A stretch of DNA of 64,000 nt from Multifurca ochricompacta (lineage: Eukaryota > Basidiomycota > Agaricomycetes > Russulales > Russulaceae): the NCBI GenBank assembly GCA_022496185.1, contig WTXG01000004.1:1116001-1180000 (forward strand). The letters are read 5' to 3'. The stretch's first letter is position 1, and each line of letters starts with the position of its first letter. A program made the position numbers and the translations under genes. This document shows positions 32,590 to 45,973 of this stretch, piece after piece. The notes beneath the pieces are model-generated. The model searched no databases. It had not been told where the DNA came from and saw only the letters and a program-made list of their open reading frames with translations.

Positions 32590-35500
32590 TCACTCGGAAT
32601 CGCTCTCCCCAACTGGTGGTAGTGGTAATGATATTATTGGTGGTGGTTGTAGTGATGGGCGACGGCGGGGGAGATCTCCATTATGACGATAGTCGTCGTG
32701 GTCGTGGTCATAGTCAGGGTCGTGCTCGTGATCATGATCGTGATCGTCGTGGACGGTCCAAGACGGTCGTCTGCGACGCACCTCAATCGGTGGTCCACCA
32801 CTACTATCCCCATCACTATCATCATCCTCATCATCATTATCTTCATCCCCATCATCCTCATCGTCGTAAGAAATCCCCTTTCTCCTCCCATTCTTTCTCC
32901 TCACCTTTACACTCACCCTCTCAGTCATGCTTCTCCTCCGCTGTCCACCAACCCCCCACCCAACATCAACACCACCACCACCACCACCACCAACCTCATT
33001 GCCGTGATGATCATCTTCATCCCCTACTCCACAGGTATGGCGTTGGAAAACATGATGGTGGTGCTGATGAGGAGTCATCGCCGCAGTAGCAGCAGCAGCA
33101 GCAGCAGCAGCCATATCGGGTACTACAATGCGTGGTGGTCGACGAGCAGCTTCCTCCGAATTACGCGCAAAGAAACTATCCGAATCGCCATCTGACGCAC
33201 CGTCGTCGTGGTGGTTGTTGTGGTTGTGGTTGTTGTTGTTATTGTTGTTGTCGTCATCATCATTATTATCATCATCATCATCATCGTCATCATTATCATC
33301 ATCATCATCCTCGCGCTCATGTTCAAAATCACGCTCGCCAAACCCGAGTTCTTCAGAACTATAGGAAGACGAGAGTCGCATGAGAGAGCGCGGCGGCGCT
33401 TGACTTTGAGGAGGAGGAGGATCCCATTCCCCATTCCCAGACCCTGGAAACCCTGGAGAAGGACCAGCCAAAGGGGGTGGATGTCGGCGCACATGATCAA
33501 AATCATGGTCACGATCATGACACAATACATCCGTCGGAGCGACAGCGACATACGGCGATGCGAGACCCACGACGGCCAGTGCGCCAGCGCTACCGCTAGG
33601 CGTAGGCGGTAACGGACCATTAGCGAAGCCTCCGGCACCGACGACGACGACGTCCGGATCTAACGGTTCGTCGTGGTCGCCAGCGCCCGAGTGCATACTC
33701 GCTGCCTCGTGCGCTGTTACAAACCTGCCATACTCCCCCATATCACCCCAACTAGACGCGCGCATAGCGAGCGCCACGTCCCCCGCGATTAGTGCTATTG
33801 GTGGTACCATTGCAGCGGTGGCAAAGGCGGTGGCAAAGTCGGCTGCTGCTGCGGCTGCCTCTCCTTCTGCTGTTGCCGTTACGGTTGGAGAGGGTATGCT
33901 GCCTGAGGGTTCGCGGCTTGTCATCCTGGGTGGCGTCACTGGCGTCGAGGTAGTCACAGGGGAAAAGGTGGACGTGGCCGCGGGAGGATCACCCCGTCGC
34001 CAGCGTAAGGAGGAAAGGGAGAAACGGCTTCGGGGACGTGGCTCGTCGGTGGAAGGACTGAAGGAGTGTACCGAAGCGGCTGGCCGGTCTGGCCGGTCCG
34101 GACCCGCGAGCACCGAAGCTGAACCGCGTCGCTTATTGAGGCCCTTGCCCGCTGCCGGACTACTACCAGAGAGAGCGTGCGGGCGTGTATCGGAGGATTT
34201 GGACCGAGGCGGGCTGGAGATATCAGCTAACGCATAGCGGTGAGCTTGGCCAGAACTGGACGCGGTCAGTTGGTGTTGTGTTTCACTGCGAGAGCGAGGA
34301 GTTGGAATGATCTCTCTCGACTTGCTTGAGGGCTGCGCAGAGGGAGGATTGCTTTGCTGCGGCCGCAACAGCTTGGATGATGCTTCCTTTTTGGTGCTAT
34401 AGCGGCTCATGCGGACAGAGGGCATAGACCGCACGCCAACATCATCCGAATCCGAATGTCCATCAGCGGAACGGAAGGAGCGTTGAGGGCGAACGGTACG
34501 CAGGAACGAGGTGAGACGATTGGTGAGACGCTGCCGCCAGCGGAAGCGAATCGGGGAAACGGCGTCAGAGATCGCGTCCTCGGTAACAGCGACGGCGACC
34601 TTGCTATCTGGGAGGGTCTCTCGAACCCAACGTTCGTGATCGGGGATGTCGCGGAGGAACCATCGGTGGCGCTATAATAATCAAAACGAAACGTCAATCC
34701 GGGGTTTTAACGAATAAACGCAAAAGAAAATGTCGCGTTGTATGTGCGCGCTGGTTTACCTTGACTTCATCGAGGGTGATCCGCTTGCTCACATCCTTCT
34801 CGAGCAATCGCTCCAATAACCGGATAATCTCGGCGCCTTCGGAGCATGGTCCATTAACAGGGCAATTGTGGCGTCGGCCCTCCGTAGGAATGCGATCCAA
34901 ACCCATGCAGAGTCCCACATCCCAGTCTTGGGTGCAAATGACGCCATACAGTGCAAACTCATGATTGCTCTCGACCCGAAAGGGGGTCTTGCCCAACAAA
35001 AGGCAGTAAAGCGTCACACCGAGTGCCCAGACGTCGATGGCCTTTGTGATAGGTGGACGATGAGGCGCTGGCGCCTGAAGAGTCGTCGCTGAATTGGAGT
35101 CACCCGCGGCGAGAGCGTCGGAAGAGGAAGAGGGTGGGAGTATCTCGGTACCAAAATCATAGATAACCTCTGGGGCGAGAAAAGAAGGCGTTCCTGCTGT
35201 CTTGCAAAGTTCCGAATCGTCGAAAAGAAGTTGCAAGTCGGTGTCCGAGTCGGGCGTCGCCGTCGCAGCTCCTGAACCTCGTTGGTTTTTACCGGATCCA
35301 GCGAGCCTCTGTGCGGCTGATATGTGAGCGACACCGAAATCTGTAATCTTCACAGTGCGACGATCGGATGTCCACATGAGATTAGCAGGTTTGATATCGC
35401 GGTGAATGATGCCTTGAAAGTGGACTATGGTAAAGGGTGATTGGCATTAACCAAAAAAAGGGGAAATTGGTATAAAGGCGCGCAGAGATAGAGATGGAAA

Positions 35501-36302
35501 CATACGGTATTCCAGGCCGAGGATGACATCCCTACAGATTCTTCTTGTCTGGTCGACTCGTAACACGGGGTTACTCTCTGAATCACGCCATTTGATTTCG
35601 CCTCCTCCGAGGAATTCCATTACTGAAGGATAGCATTAGTCAACAAAATTGAAAGACACGAAGCGGGAGGGGAGGGGTGCGATGAGAGACAAATATGTTG
35701 TGTTGAAAGAAGAAAAGGGGTTGAAAGAGGGACGCGAACTGACCCATGTATACTTTCTGATACAATTTGTCATCTATAACTTCTAGCAATCGTACGACGT
35801 GGGGATGACGGCAAAGTTTCATAACTGCGATCTCTTTTCTGATTTTGTACTCTTGACTACCTAGGTTGTCAGTGACAGGCAAGTGAGGTCCCGAACGAGG
35901 GATTTTTCTCCTCTTGAGTTGGTTAAGACGATCTGCGCGAGGATTATGTCGCGACACGACCTTGATGGCCTATGGAAGGGTCATATTAGTTTGATGTTTG
36001 AAAGGAGAGGAAAGAGGGAGGGGAGAGATTTTGTTTGTTGACGGTGTTGTTTGTACAAGGTCGAAGAAGATGAGAACACGCACGACTTCAACATTATTCT
36101 GAGCGAGATCCCAGCATTTGAAGACGGTACCATGCTGACCCTTGCCTACAGAGGGACCACGCAAGTAGTGATTCAAGATGAGACCTCTACTTTGATAATC
36201 GCCACCGCCTGCCCTGCCCTGATGTACGGTATGTGTTATTCGCACATCCGTTGCGGGGTCAAAGGGAGGGTGGCTCATGACCTGGAGATCAGCCGGGTCC
36301 AT
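32590..36302 (-). CDS. Serine/threonine protein kinase, CaMKK/Ssp1-like, with long disordered tail
   Basis: Kinase domain: LNHYLRGPSVGKGQHGTVFK (glycine loop), AIKVVSRH (Lys), a family insert RKIPRSGPHLPV, KEIAVMKLCRHPHVVRLLEV, YMVMEFLGGGEIKW, HRDIKPANLMW (catalytic loop), ITDFGVAH (DFG), AGTPSFLAPEVI, DVWALGVTLYCLLLGKTPF, and RITLDEVK then RHRWFL at the end. The HRD loop, the insert after the lysine and the RHRWF end fit the fungal CaMKK-like kinases (fission yeast Ssp1, budding yeast Sak1/Tos3/Elm1) that activate AMPK/Snf1 by T-loop phosphorylation. Six exons with donors GTGCGT, GTCAGT, GTATGT and GTAAAC. The C-terminal 600 residues are low-complexity: Ser/Pro/Arg, then a D/N tract, polyalanine and His runs. 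The start follows MDPADLQVMSHPPFDP. Confidence 0.85.
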
Positions 36303-36683
36303 TGTGTTGAAAGCATCAAAGGAGAAGGTGAAGAAGATATGAGATTGAGATGATCAAAGGTAGAGGTGGTAGTGGTGGTGGTGGTGGTGAGTAGTAAGAT
36401 TTTTGAAATCGAGCCAGGTTTAAGTTTTTTAATTAAAAAAAAAATAATCTGAGAGTTTGTTCTTGTGTGTGTCGGAAAGGAAAGGGAAAAGAATAGGGAA
36501 GGGAAGGAAGGGGAGGGAAGAGGGAGGGGAAAGGGAAGGAAAGGGGGGGACGACAAGATGGTTGTTTCTGTTGTTTCTTTCTCTTCTCTTATTCACTCAA
36601 GAAAATCAAACGAAAATCTTAAAACCTCGAATTACGGCATTGACCCTTCCCCCACCCCCACCAATTTACACTATTAAATCACT
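36303..36683. other. Kinase 5' flank and small-gene 3' flank
   Basis: Contains (GGT)n near 36366-36390 and a purine-rich tract 36475-36550. No gene. The two genes are on the same strand, so this holds the kinase promoter. Confidence 0.6.
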
Positions 36684-37166
36684 TCAACGAGGGCACTCGC
36701 AACGGTCTTCTTCTTTGATTCCACTCATAACCTGTTAGTGGTCAGTAAAAGAAATATATTTCGGGTGGAGGTGACATAAAAGACCTCGAAAATGAGGGTA
36801 GCCAACGTTTCCCCGATCGGAAGGAATAATAATAGCCTAGACTCACAGATTCAATGTGAGCACCGCATCCCTGTCATCAAAGAAGGGGTAAGTTTAGGTA
36901 GGTGTAGGTAACAGGTAACAAACAACGTGGATAAGGGTTGTGATATTTACCTTCCAAGTAGTCTTGCCACATTTATCACACTTTACAGCGTAACAATTGG
37001 TAACTGGTACATCTTCTATATGTTGTACATTTGTTATATTGGTGGTAATAGTAGTGTAGTGTGGTAATGGTGTTATATTGATGTTGGTGGTCGTGGTTGA
37101 TGGTTGGTGGTTGGTGGTAGGTGGTAGGTAAGTAGTAGGGTAGGGTAGGGCGGCAAATGTACCCAT
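36684..37166 (-). CDS. Small CxxC zinc-ribbon-like conserved protein (about 95 aa)
   Basis: The conserved core is VTNCYAVKCDKCGKTTWKGC, then GAHIESVMSGIKEEDRCECP and R. This matches a short protein family found widely in fungi that has two CxxC-like pairs (C, CxxC, C, CxC) and the KTTWKGCG signature; the function is not known to me. Three exons: donors GTAAATATC and GTGAGT, acceptors TGACAG and TAACAG. The last intron splits ES and VMSG. The ATG at 37166 gives a 45-residue Thr/Pro/Asn-rich extension before the core; most relatives start just before the core, so a later non-ATG or an unseen exon is possible. Confidence 0.75.
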
Positions 37167-37307
37167 ATCTGGACTGAGATTTCCTCGTGATTGATTTACT
37201 CAAAAGTTAACCTTGCCTTCATTCCCATTCCCATTCCCCTCTCTCCCCTCTCTACTTTACTTCCTTTTGAGAATAACTCAACGGCGCACCTGGTCAACCC
37301 CCAGGCA

Positions 37308-38818
37308 TTAATTGAGTAAAGGCGCACGTTCCGATTCTTCGGATTCAATCCCACGGTTCCCACCTTTCCCCTTCCTACCCACCACCACCCTCGCCCACGC
37401 CGCCCAACTCGCCGTCGTCCCAGAGATCACCCTCATCACCTCGCTCCTCGTCCGTCGAAGTGCGTATCTTCGCACCTCGATCCTAATCCGATCTTTCCGT
37501 ATCCGATGTTCCGAATCCACGCACACGCTCAACACGAACATCGTTGTGATGATGGACGAGAGCCCACTCGAGGCTGCGATCATGAACATGATGATCATCT
37601 GTAATCGTGCCGCTTGTTGCACGTCGGCCCTCCGAGGATCGCGCCCGTCATCATCCCGGGGATAGCGATGATCCCCATCACGCTGTAAAAAATTAAAATT
37701 AAAAGTGAATGAGGTGAAGATAGAAAGAGAAGCAACGCACCTCATTTGGTTAATCGTAGGCATAAGTGAAAGGCGTAGCGCCTCAACCGCGAGCGGACGA
37801 CACGCTTCGAAACGAGATGCACCAAACGCCAGAAGTGTCTCCGTCTTATCTCGGTTCTCGCTACAGTGGTAGGTAGTATGGGAAGGGGAAGGGTTCAGGT
37901 CAGCCGACGGCGCGAAACGGGAAGGTGAGGTAGGGCAACCACGAAGGGGACGCACTCGAGTTCCTTGAGTATATAGCTCAGCGCCACGGAGACGCCAACG
38001 ATCGCGTTCCCGCACAGCATTCCCACGACAGGAACTTACGATGGCACACATACGAGCTTGTTAAATTTAAAAAACTGGGGAGAGAGAGAGAGGTTGATTA
38101 CTGTATTGTTCTGGTGTCCAAAAGGGGACGACATCCATCGCGAAACGCGCCCCCAAAATGGATATTGGAATGGTCCCGGCCAACATGGCCACGAGAACAG
38201 CGGAGAACTGTGTGGGCGCGACAAAGCGGGAGGATGAAAGACGATCAGCCGATTGTTATTTTCTCTTGTCAGTAAAGATTTGACGAGGGAAGCCGAAGAC
38301 GAGAGAGATTCCACATACCATATGTCGACACTTTCTGTCGGCCTTGATCACCACTTTTTTATTCGGCCGCGCGCGCTGACAGTCAGTCAAATTGGAATAA
38401 TAATATAGCCGGCAGCGAGGTGGCGGAGTGATAGAAGATGAAATAGATTTGACGCACCAGTCTCAAACGTACCCAGAGTATTCAATAATACTTTTGAGCG
38501 TCATGAAAAAAAAAAGAAAAGAGAAGGGTGAATCCAAGTGAAAATTTATTTCATTTTATTGTAAAAAAAAAGAAAACGCGTACGTGCTATTCCAGCAACC
38601 GCCCATATACTCTCTGCTGCAAATACGCGTTGGAGGACGGTGGCCACGAGGGTGAGTTGTACGACGCAACGTAAGGCGCCGATCACGAGAGATGTGCCGA
38701 TGTGGAGTTGTAGCACATGCGAAAGCACCGCGTTCAAGGCGACGAATGTGAGGCCAAAGCCGACGTGAGACCATCCGAGGTCTGGGTTTGAGGATGACGG
38801 GGGCGGGGAAGGATCCAT
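37308..38818 (-). CDS. UPF0014 family membrane protein (FetB-like)
   Basis: Exon 1: DLGWSHVGFGLTFVALNAVL, LHIGTSLVIGALRCVVQLTL and FAAESIWAVAGIA. Next come an exon near LLNTLGTFET, then VVIKADRKCRHM, FSAVLVAMLAGTIPISILGA and RFAMDVVPFWTPEQY, then VVGMLCGNAIVGVSVALSYI, then ENRDKTETLLAFGASRFEAC and LRLSLMPTINQM, then GADVQQAARLQMIIMFMI and a last helix. About seven membrane segments and the GASRxEA and PTINQM motifs are those of UPF0014/FetB, the putative permease of the bacterial FetAB iron exporter. In fungi it stands alone without a linked ATPase. The C-terminus ESERAPLLN carries a dileucine-like end, which may mean sorting to an internal membrane. Seven or more short introns. Confidence 0.8.
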
Positions 38819-40932
38819 TATCGCTCTTTTTGTTTTCTTTGTAGTATGACTTTATTGTTTTTTGGGGGGTTTTGGTTTTGGAGGCGCGGGCGAGAGGGGG
38901 GTAGACGGGAGACCTGGAAGAAAGGAGGGAGTTTAAACAACAAAAGAAATGATCACGACCCGTACCTTCAGCTGACAACTTGGAATGGTGGTAATCTGTT
39001 TCCGGGTGTTAAAGAAAAGGTAGGTAGTTCAAAGGATCACCCTCCTCGGTGGTGGTGATGGGTAGTTCAAGTTGGTGGTGCGCTTGCTCGCTCCACATCC
39101 ACGTCCACATCCCTCGGGAATTAATATGGGCAGTTACACCGGATATTGATAGGAGGATATAAATGCCGATCTCACTTGGTCACTGCGACTGCGACTGCGA
39201 CTTCAACTCTCTCATTCACAATAGAACGAAATGAACGGAAGGAAGAAGCTTGGTTACGCGTATGCATAGGCTCACTATTGGCCTCTTTCCAGTACGTACC
39301 AACCATACATTTAAGCGTATGCAATAATTAAAGCCGCATTCATCCATTCTCTTTGATTTATTTTCGCCTGCTGCCTTTATTTCCCTTTTTTTTTTACTAG
39401 CCACCTCCCCCACAAACTCCCATAAGACCAAGAGAGTTAAGTCGGTGCCACCTCTCCCCCTCCCTCTCGCCCCCCGTTTGTTCTGATGTGGTGTATGGTC
39501 CCCAGAAGAAGAAAATGATCATCAAAGATAGATGAACATTACGTTACGTTAGGGTTCTAGGTTCTAGAAGAGAAGAACAAACAGACAGACAGACAGCTGG
39601 GGCATGGCATGACATAACGCGGAATGAATGAATGTCCATGCATTCCATGCAACTGCACTGCAAGAATACGATCATGTAAAAAGAGGGAGAGGAGGGGAGG
39701 GGGAAGAGTAGGTACCCTCCCTGGACAACGTGTTGGCCATCATTGGTGCGTCATCCTCACCTCCACACGACAGCGAACTAACTAGCTTGTGCTCAGGCCG
39801 TCTGATTCCCTACCAAACAGAATCAAAACATTGACACATCGCGTATGCAACAAAAAATGGAAAGAGAAAACATCGAATAATAGGTTATCAATCAATTGGT
39901 GGTGGTATGTAATCGTGGTTCCCCCCCCCCCTCCCCCCCAAGATAATTATTCTTAGTGTGACCCGATACTGCGCCGTTCGCCGCTTGCCTTTCCGTTATC
40001 CTGCTGCGCTGACCTCCGCGTGGGGGGAAGGGAAGGCAGGTAGATATATATTCCATAATAACGAGTACCGATCAACTAGCCGTCAGGTTCAATCAGAAAG
40101 GCTTCTAGGTGCTTTGCATGTTGTACATGAGTTACGCGAGAGATGGGTATACGAGATCAACCGTATCTCCATCGACAAGTTACGTCCCCCAGCCTCTCCT
40201 ATAAACTGTACAGGCGCAGTTAAATGGGGTAGTCATAGTCCTTCGGATACCTACCGGATAACGGTAATTCAATAAATGAATTAAGGAAGGCCCGGATTTG
40301 TGTGTCATGCGGCTTTGCTATCATGGGTCCGTATGAGTTGTGAACTTTCCCGCATGTCAAGAATAGCGCTGTCAGTTTCCCTTTCGTTGTGGTGTCCGAC
40401 TAACAGGCGTTTATTTAATTTATATATTTGTTTCGTACGACAACTTTTAAATGTCATGAGATGTGATGGATCGACAAACTATATGGGAACGTTTCTTTTG
40501 GGGGAGGGCATAGATGTGATGACTCAAATTGCCTTGGGGTTTGGAGACTCGGCGGCGGGGGCGAGGGCGTCCTTGACCCAGGGTGAGCGTGGCCCTTCGA
40601 GACTCATCAGCTCATCCACCACCGCGTCTGTGATGGGTTAATCGGATATCCATTTTGTTTTTCTTTCCAGCGCATGGCAGCCTCGAGGATCTCAGCACGG
40701 CGGGCACGTGGCAGTGCCCTAGTACCCTGGCCGACTCAACCCCCTTGAAACTTGCCATACATAAAGTCCCCTTCAAGGGATAGAGCGTCAACCCAACAAC
40801 TACATATCATATCGGCATTCTTTGTTTTGTTTTTTTCCTATTCCCTCATCTCTCACTTTCGGGAAGACTTGCACTTGCGTATAGAAAGAACCGATTATTA
40901 TTTTGCCATCAGCCACGCTCACAGAACACGCT
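38819..40932. other. Long intergenic stretch, no supported gene
   Basis: Two kilobases with short ORFs only (39146-39331 plus, 39958-40275 plus, 40300-40641 plus), none with a motif or coherent splice sites. C-rich runs lie at 39920-39938. A decayed mobile element is possible but not shown. Confidence 0.45.
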
Positions 40933-41610
40933 ATGTCTCAGGTACGCGGACAAAAATTCCTCTGGGTTCAACTCTCGATGCGATGACTGACCAACTTATA
41001 TGATTTGCTCAGATCGACATTGAACTTGCAGCACTCCTCAATTCACTGAGCTTTGAGCCACCGATTACCGTAAGTGATACGCATTATTAACTCATCGCTA
41101 CCCTCGCCTGGCCTGACCTTTTCCTCGTAAAAGGGGGTTACACCTATCACCATTCCGGTCGTGTCCGACATTCAGATGAGCGATGAAGATAGAGGGTATC
41201 AAGTACGTCCGCGAGTCGGGGTAGTTCATGTTCTTCTCCAAGTAGGTTGACGCCCCCTTTCCTTCCTATCACAGTCAGACACCTCCACGGACGTCTCAAG
41301 CTCCTCGTCCTCCGCGCGGAACCCATCTCCGCCCTGTGCGTGCACACTTTTACAAGCCTTCGCGCGTTACCATGGCTTGGCGGAGGGGCGGTCACAGACC
41401 GTTGATGAAGGTCAACTTTCGAGTTTTGTTTTCATGCACCGCGAGGCGTTTTTGGCGTCCCCGTCCGCGCACGCAGGTTGTTCGACCGGTTTTAGAGGGC
41501 TTGCTTCTCTCTTGGAACAACGAGCGCATCACATGCACGGGGGCGTTGGCCTGGACGCCGTGGGTATGCTCCGCACTGAGGCGTGGCTATTGTCAGGGTG
41601 GAGTGCTTAG
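40933..41610 (+). CDS. Hypothetical protein, four exons
   Basis: Starts MSQ (ATG at 40933), donor GTACGC. Exon 2 is IDIELAALLNSLSFEPPIT, exon 3 GVTPITIPVVSDIQMSDEDR, and the last exon starts SDTSTDVSSSSSSA and runs to LLSGWSA at 41610. The donors GTACGC, GTAAGT and GTACGT and the CAG/AAG acceptors are good, and phases match. The protein is about 145 residues, acidic and serine-rich in the middle, with a predicted helical C-terminus (GLAEGRSQTVDEGQLSSFVF, LLEQRAHHMHGGVGLDAVGM). No domain is recognised. It lies just upstream of RPL4 on the same strand. Confidence 0.55.
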
Positions 41611-41915
41611 GAAATTTTTTTTTTTTTGACTTGTACATTTGGGACACAAGGATATTGTTATGGGTACCTCAGTAATTGTAGCATAGTCCCTAGTGTCATC
41701 GATGGATCATTCATAATTTCATACACTTGATACCATTTATTTGAGGTTGGTTGAGGGTCCCCCCCTACACTGAAATCACGTGAATCATGGTTGCTTATAT
41801 GTATTTGGATTGGGGCTTATAAACTGGCAAATACCAAACCTTAATCCCAATTCTCAATTCTCAAGACAAGGGGAGCAATAGAAGAGTAGCACACACACAC
41901 AGAGATACACCCAAG

Positions 41916-43345
<1,430 letters not shown>

Positions 43346-44314
43346 TCTGGTGGTTTGATAAAAGCCGTAATTATTCGATGGGCTGATGTGCCCCAGTTAT
43401 GCGTACATGTACACACACGTGCAGGGCCATGTCCGTCGTTATGCTGCCACGCCTAAAACATGATGTCCTACTGATGTTCTATTTGGTGCGGCATATCTTA
43501 ATGATTTCCGCCCCTCTTCCGGGCGCGCGAATCAGAACGATGGCCGAATCGATTCCCTGCCGGGTGTGATTGCGGCGACATGTATCGACTATTTTATCCT
43601 GGCCGTTCTGCCTCAAGGCCTCAAGATAGATCGGTCGGGAGGCGTATCTCCGTGATGCATACACAAATTGGGGGGGAGGGGGGGCGGTCAAGGTCAAGGT
43701 TTAAACATGGTATGTAATTTGACGATACAGCGAGATGGGTAGACCGCAGCATGGAAGCCCAATCGCACATAATACACGGCATGCGAGTGACTAGGTACTG
43801 GGGGAGATGCGATGGGCGAACGACAATGATATATGGGATATGGGGAGCGAGAGTGGGTGAGTGAATGGTGAATGAAGAGAAAAATGAATATGAATATGGG
43901 AAAGGGAAAGGGGCTTCGGACCGAGGTAAGCGCATTATAAATAGTGCTATACGAGCGGACAGCGGACGTGCGAATATGTGTGAATGAAGTGAAGAAGAAT
44001 CTTATTAGAAGGATACGATAGGAAGGTCAAGAAGCGGAGGCCACCGTTTTAACCAAACTCATAGATGCAGATCAAAAGGAAGGATCAGAAGAATTCGTTT
44101 AATCTTTCTTTCTCGTACGGGCGGCATGAGTATTGGGGGAAAGAGAGAGAGAGGAAGAGGGGGGGGGGGGGGTTTGTTTAATAAGATCGAGAGAGGGATA
44201 GAAAAATAAAACCAAAACAATGTTTGGAAGCAGAGGAGTGGGGTTCAAAAATAATGGTTGTCGTCGTTCCGTTTGTAGTGCCGTTGCCGTTGCCGTTGTT
44301 GTTGAGGATGTTGT

Positions 44315-44346
<32 letters not shown>

Positions 44347-44620
44347 CTGCTGCTGTTGTTGTTGTTGTCGTTGCGGTGGTTGATTTTCATAGTTGTGACT
44401 GGTGGAGGAAAGGCATGTCCACGCGCAGACGACGCGGCGTAAACGATCTAATAATGTACCCATCATCCCCTTTAGTTAGCAATAATAATCATCATCATCA
44501 TCAAAGGATGTTGTGGGAAAAAAAATGTGCAAGCAGCAAAGTGTGGATGCCTGTGCTGAGAGAGGGGGGAGGGGGGGGAGGAAGAAAGGGGGGGAAGAAG
44601 AAGAAATGACGTTTTTGTTT
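43346..44620. repeat. Intergenic with trinucleotide (GTT/CAA)n repeat
   Basis: No gene. At 44295-44385 a run of GTT with GTC/GCT variants makes polyQ/polyN or polyV ORFs in every frame. G runs at 44158-44172 and 44564-44595. Region between convergent RPL4 and the zinc-finger gene. Confidence 0.65.
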
Positions 44621-45973
44621 TTACGTACCCCTTGCTCGACGTCGCGCGCATGCATGTCGCACGAGTTCTCGAGCGTTTTCGAACGCTCCTCCACATCGCA
44701 CGCAAGCGTATGCGCCAGCGCTGACGGCATGAATATGCAAATGGAACGTTAAGGCTCGTACGCCGCCCAGTAATTCACCACATCCGCGTCTCGGACAACC
44801 TAAGAGACCATCCGTACGCGGACTACGGAGCATCGTCAGAGTCGCTTCTTCTCTCTGTTTTGCCCAGATTTTTGATTTTTGATTTTTTTTTTCGAAACCA
44901 AACCCCATTTGAAGAATTGAAATTTAAACCCGTCAGTTGATGTTAAAAAGCAAAATAAAAATAAAAATAAAAAGATACGAGAAAGAAGAAGATTAGATGT
45001 GGTGGTGAAAGGATAGAGGGGAGAGGGAGGGAGGGACGTACAGCTTCCTCGAGCTCGTCGGTGATGGAAGGACGTCGTCGTACTTGAGGTGGTGTCACTG
45101 CACGCGTCGGTCGACGCTGTAACATGGGACTCGGACTCTCAGTCTCGACGAACGTCAAGCTCGTCGGTGTCGTACGTAACGTCGAATCGCTCGCAGGTAC
45201 CACGCTCCCGCCAGCTCCTGCTTTAGCAAGTAGTGGCTCTCCTCCATCACCACCACCACCATAAATGTCTTCCTCCTCTTTGCGGGGGTCGTCAACTGCC
45301 GTCATCATCGCGGTCAGTGTCGCCGTCGCTGTCATAGGCGTCGCTACTGCTGCTGCTATTGCTGCTGCTATTGCTGTGTTCGCAGATGTTGACCCAAGTT
45401 CAGCGTTGATGTGCAATGCGAGCGCGGGTGGACGTGGGGTAACGGTTTCTCGTACGTCACGTCCACCTGCATCGGCGCTATATTCTCCTTCTCCTGATCT
45501 GGAGAGCACTGCAGCAGCCCGTAATGAACCAGAACATCGGGATCGGCGGCACCCGTTCCAGTCCCAGCACGAGTATCGGTAGTGGTAGTGACGGTATTAG
45601 TATTCATATTCATAGTAGTAGTCGTATCTGTAGGCTGTGCAGCACCACCCCTCTCGAGCGCTTCAAGAGCCGCCCATCGCGCGCGGACGCGCGCCGCCAC
45701 GTCCTCCGCGGCGCTGAGCTTACGCCGGCGCGGCATCGAGCTCGTGCTACTGTAGAGTGACTCTGCGGAAGATGTCGCACTGCTACGACTGCTGCTTGGG
45801 AGCATCGTGGCGTAGCGCTTCTTTGAGCCGTTGTTCTGAAGATAGGAGTGATACCCTGGCATCTGTCGTCGCGGGCGGCTGATAGTCGGGTATGCTATCG
45901 CAGGGGTGGCGGCGACCGCTGGTCTAATGTTTGGGTGGAGGACAGAGAACGGCTTTCGACGATCTAAGCTCAT
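44621..45973 (-). CDS. C2H2 zinc-finger protein
   Basis: Starts MSLDRRKPFSVLHPN (ATG at 45973), followed by a long Ser/Thr/Ala-rich region (RSSATSSAESLYSSTSSMPR, RKLSAAEDVAARVRARWAAL). The last exon holds LGCPRRGCGELLGGVRALTF, HLHIH and YACVRCGGAFENARELVRH: two C2H2-type fingers (C-x4-C...H-x3-H and C-x2-C...H). The donor after SITDELEEA is GTACGT. Between about 45500 and 45400 the open frame changes by one base, inside a GCA-rich microsatellite; either an unseen intron or an indel. Nucleic-acid binding, probably a regulator; target unknown. Confidence 0.6.

Noticed and set aside
32508..33638. Long ORFs on both strands opposite the kinase tail
   Set aside because: They are by-products of trinucleotide repeats (His, Val, Ser, Ile runs) in the kinase gene; none has a start context or motif.
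33818..34237. 139-codon plus-strand ORF opposite the kinase
   Set aside because: Shadow of the kinase third exon, which is supported by protein continuity with the conserved domain.
44220..44466. PolyQ or polyV ORFs
   Set aside because: Produced by a GTT/CAA trinucleotide repeat in the intergenic region; open in every frame.
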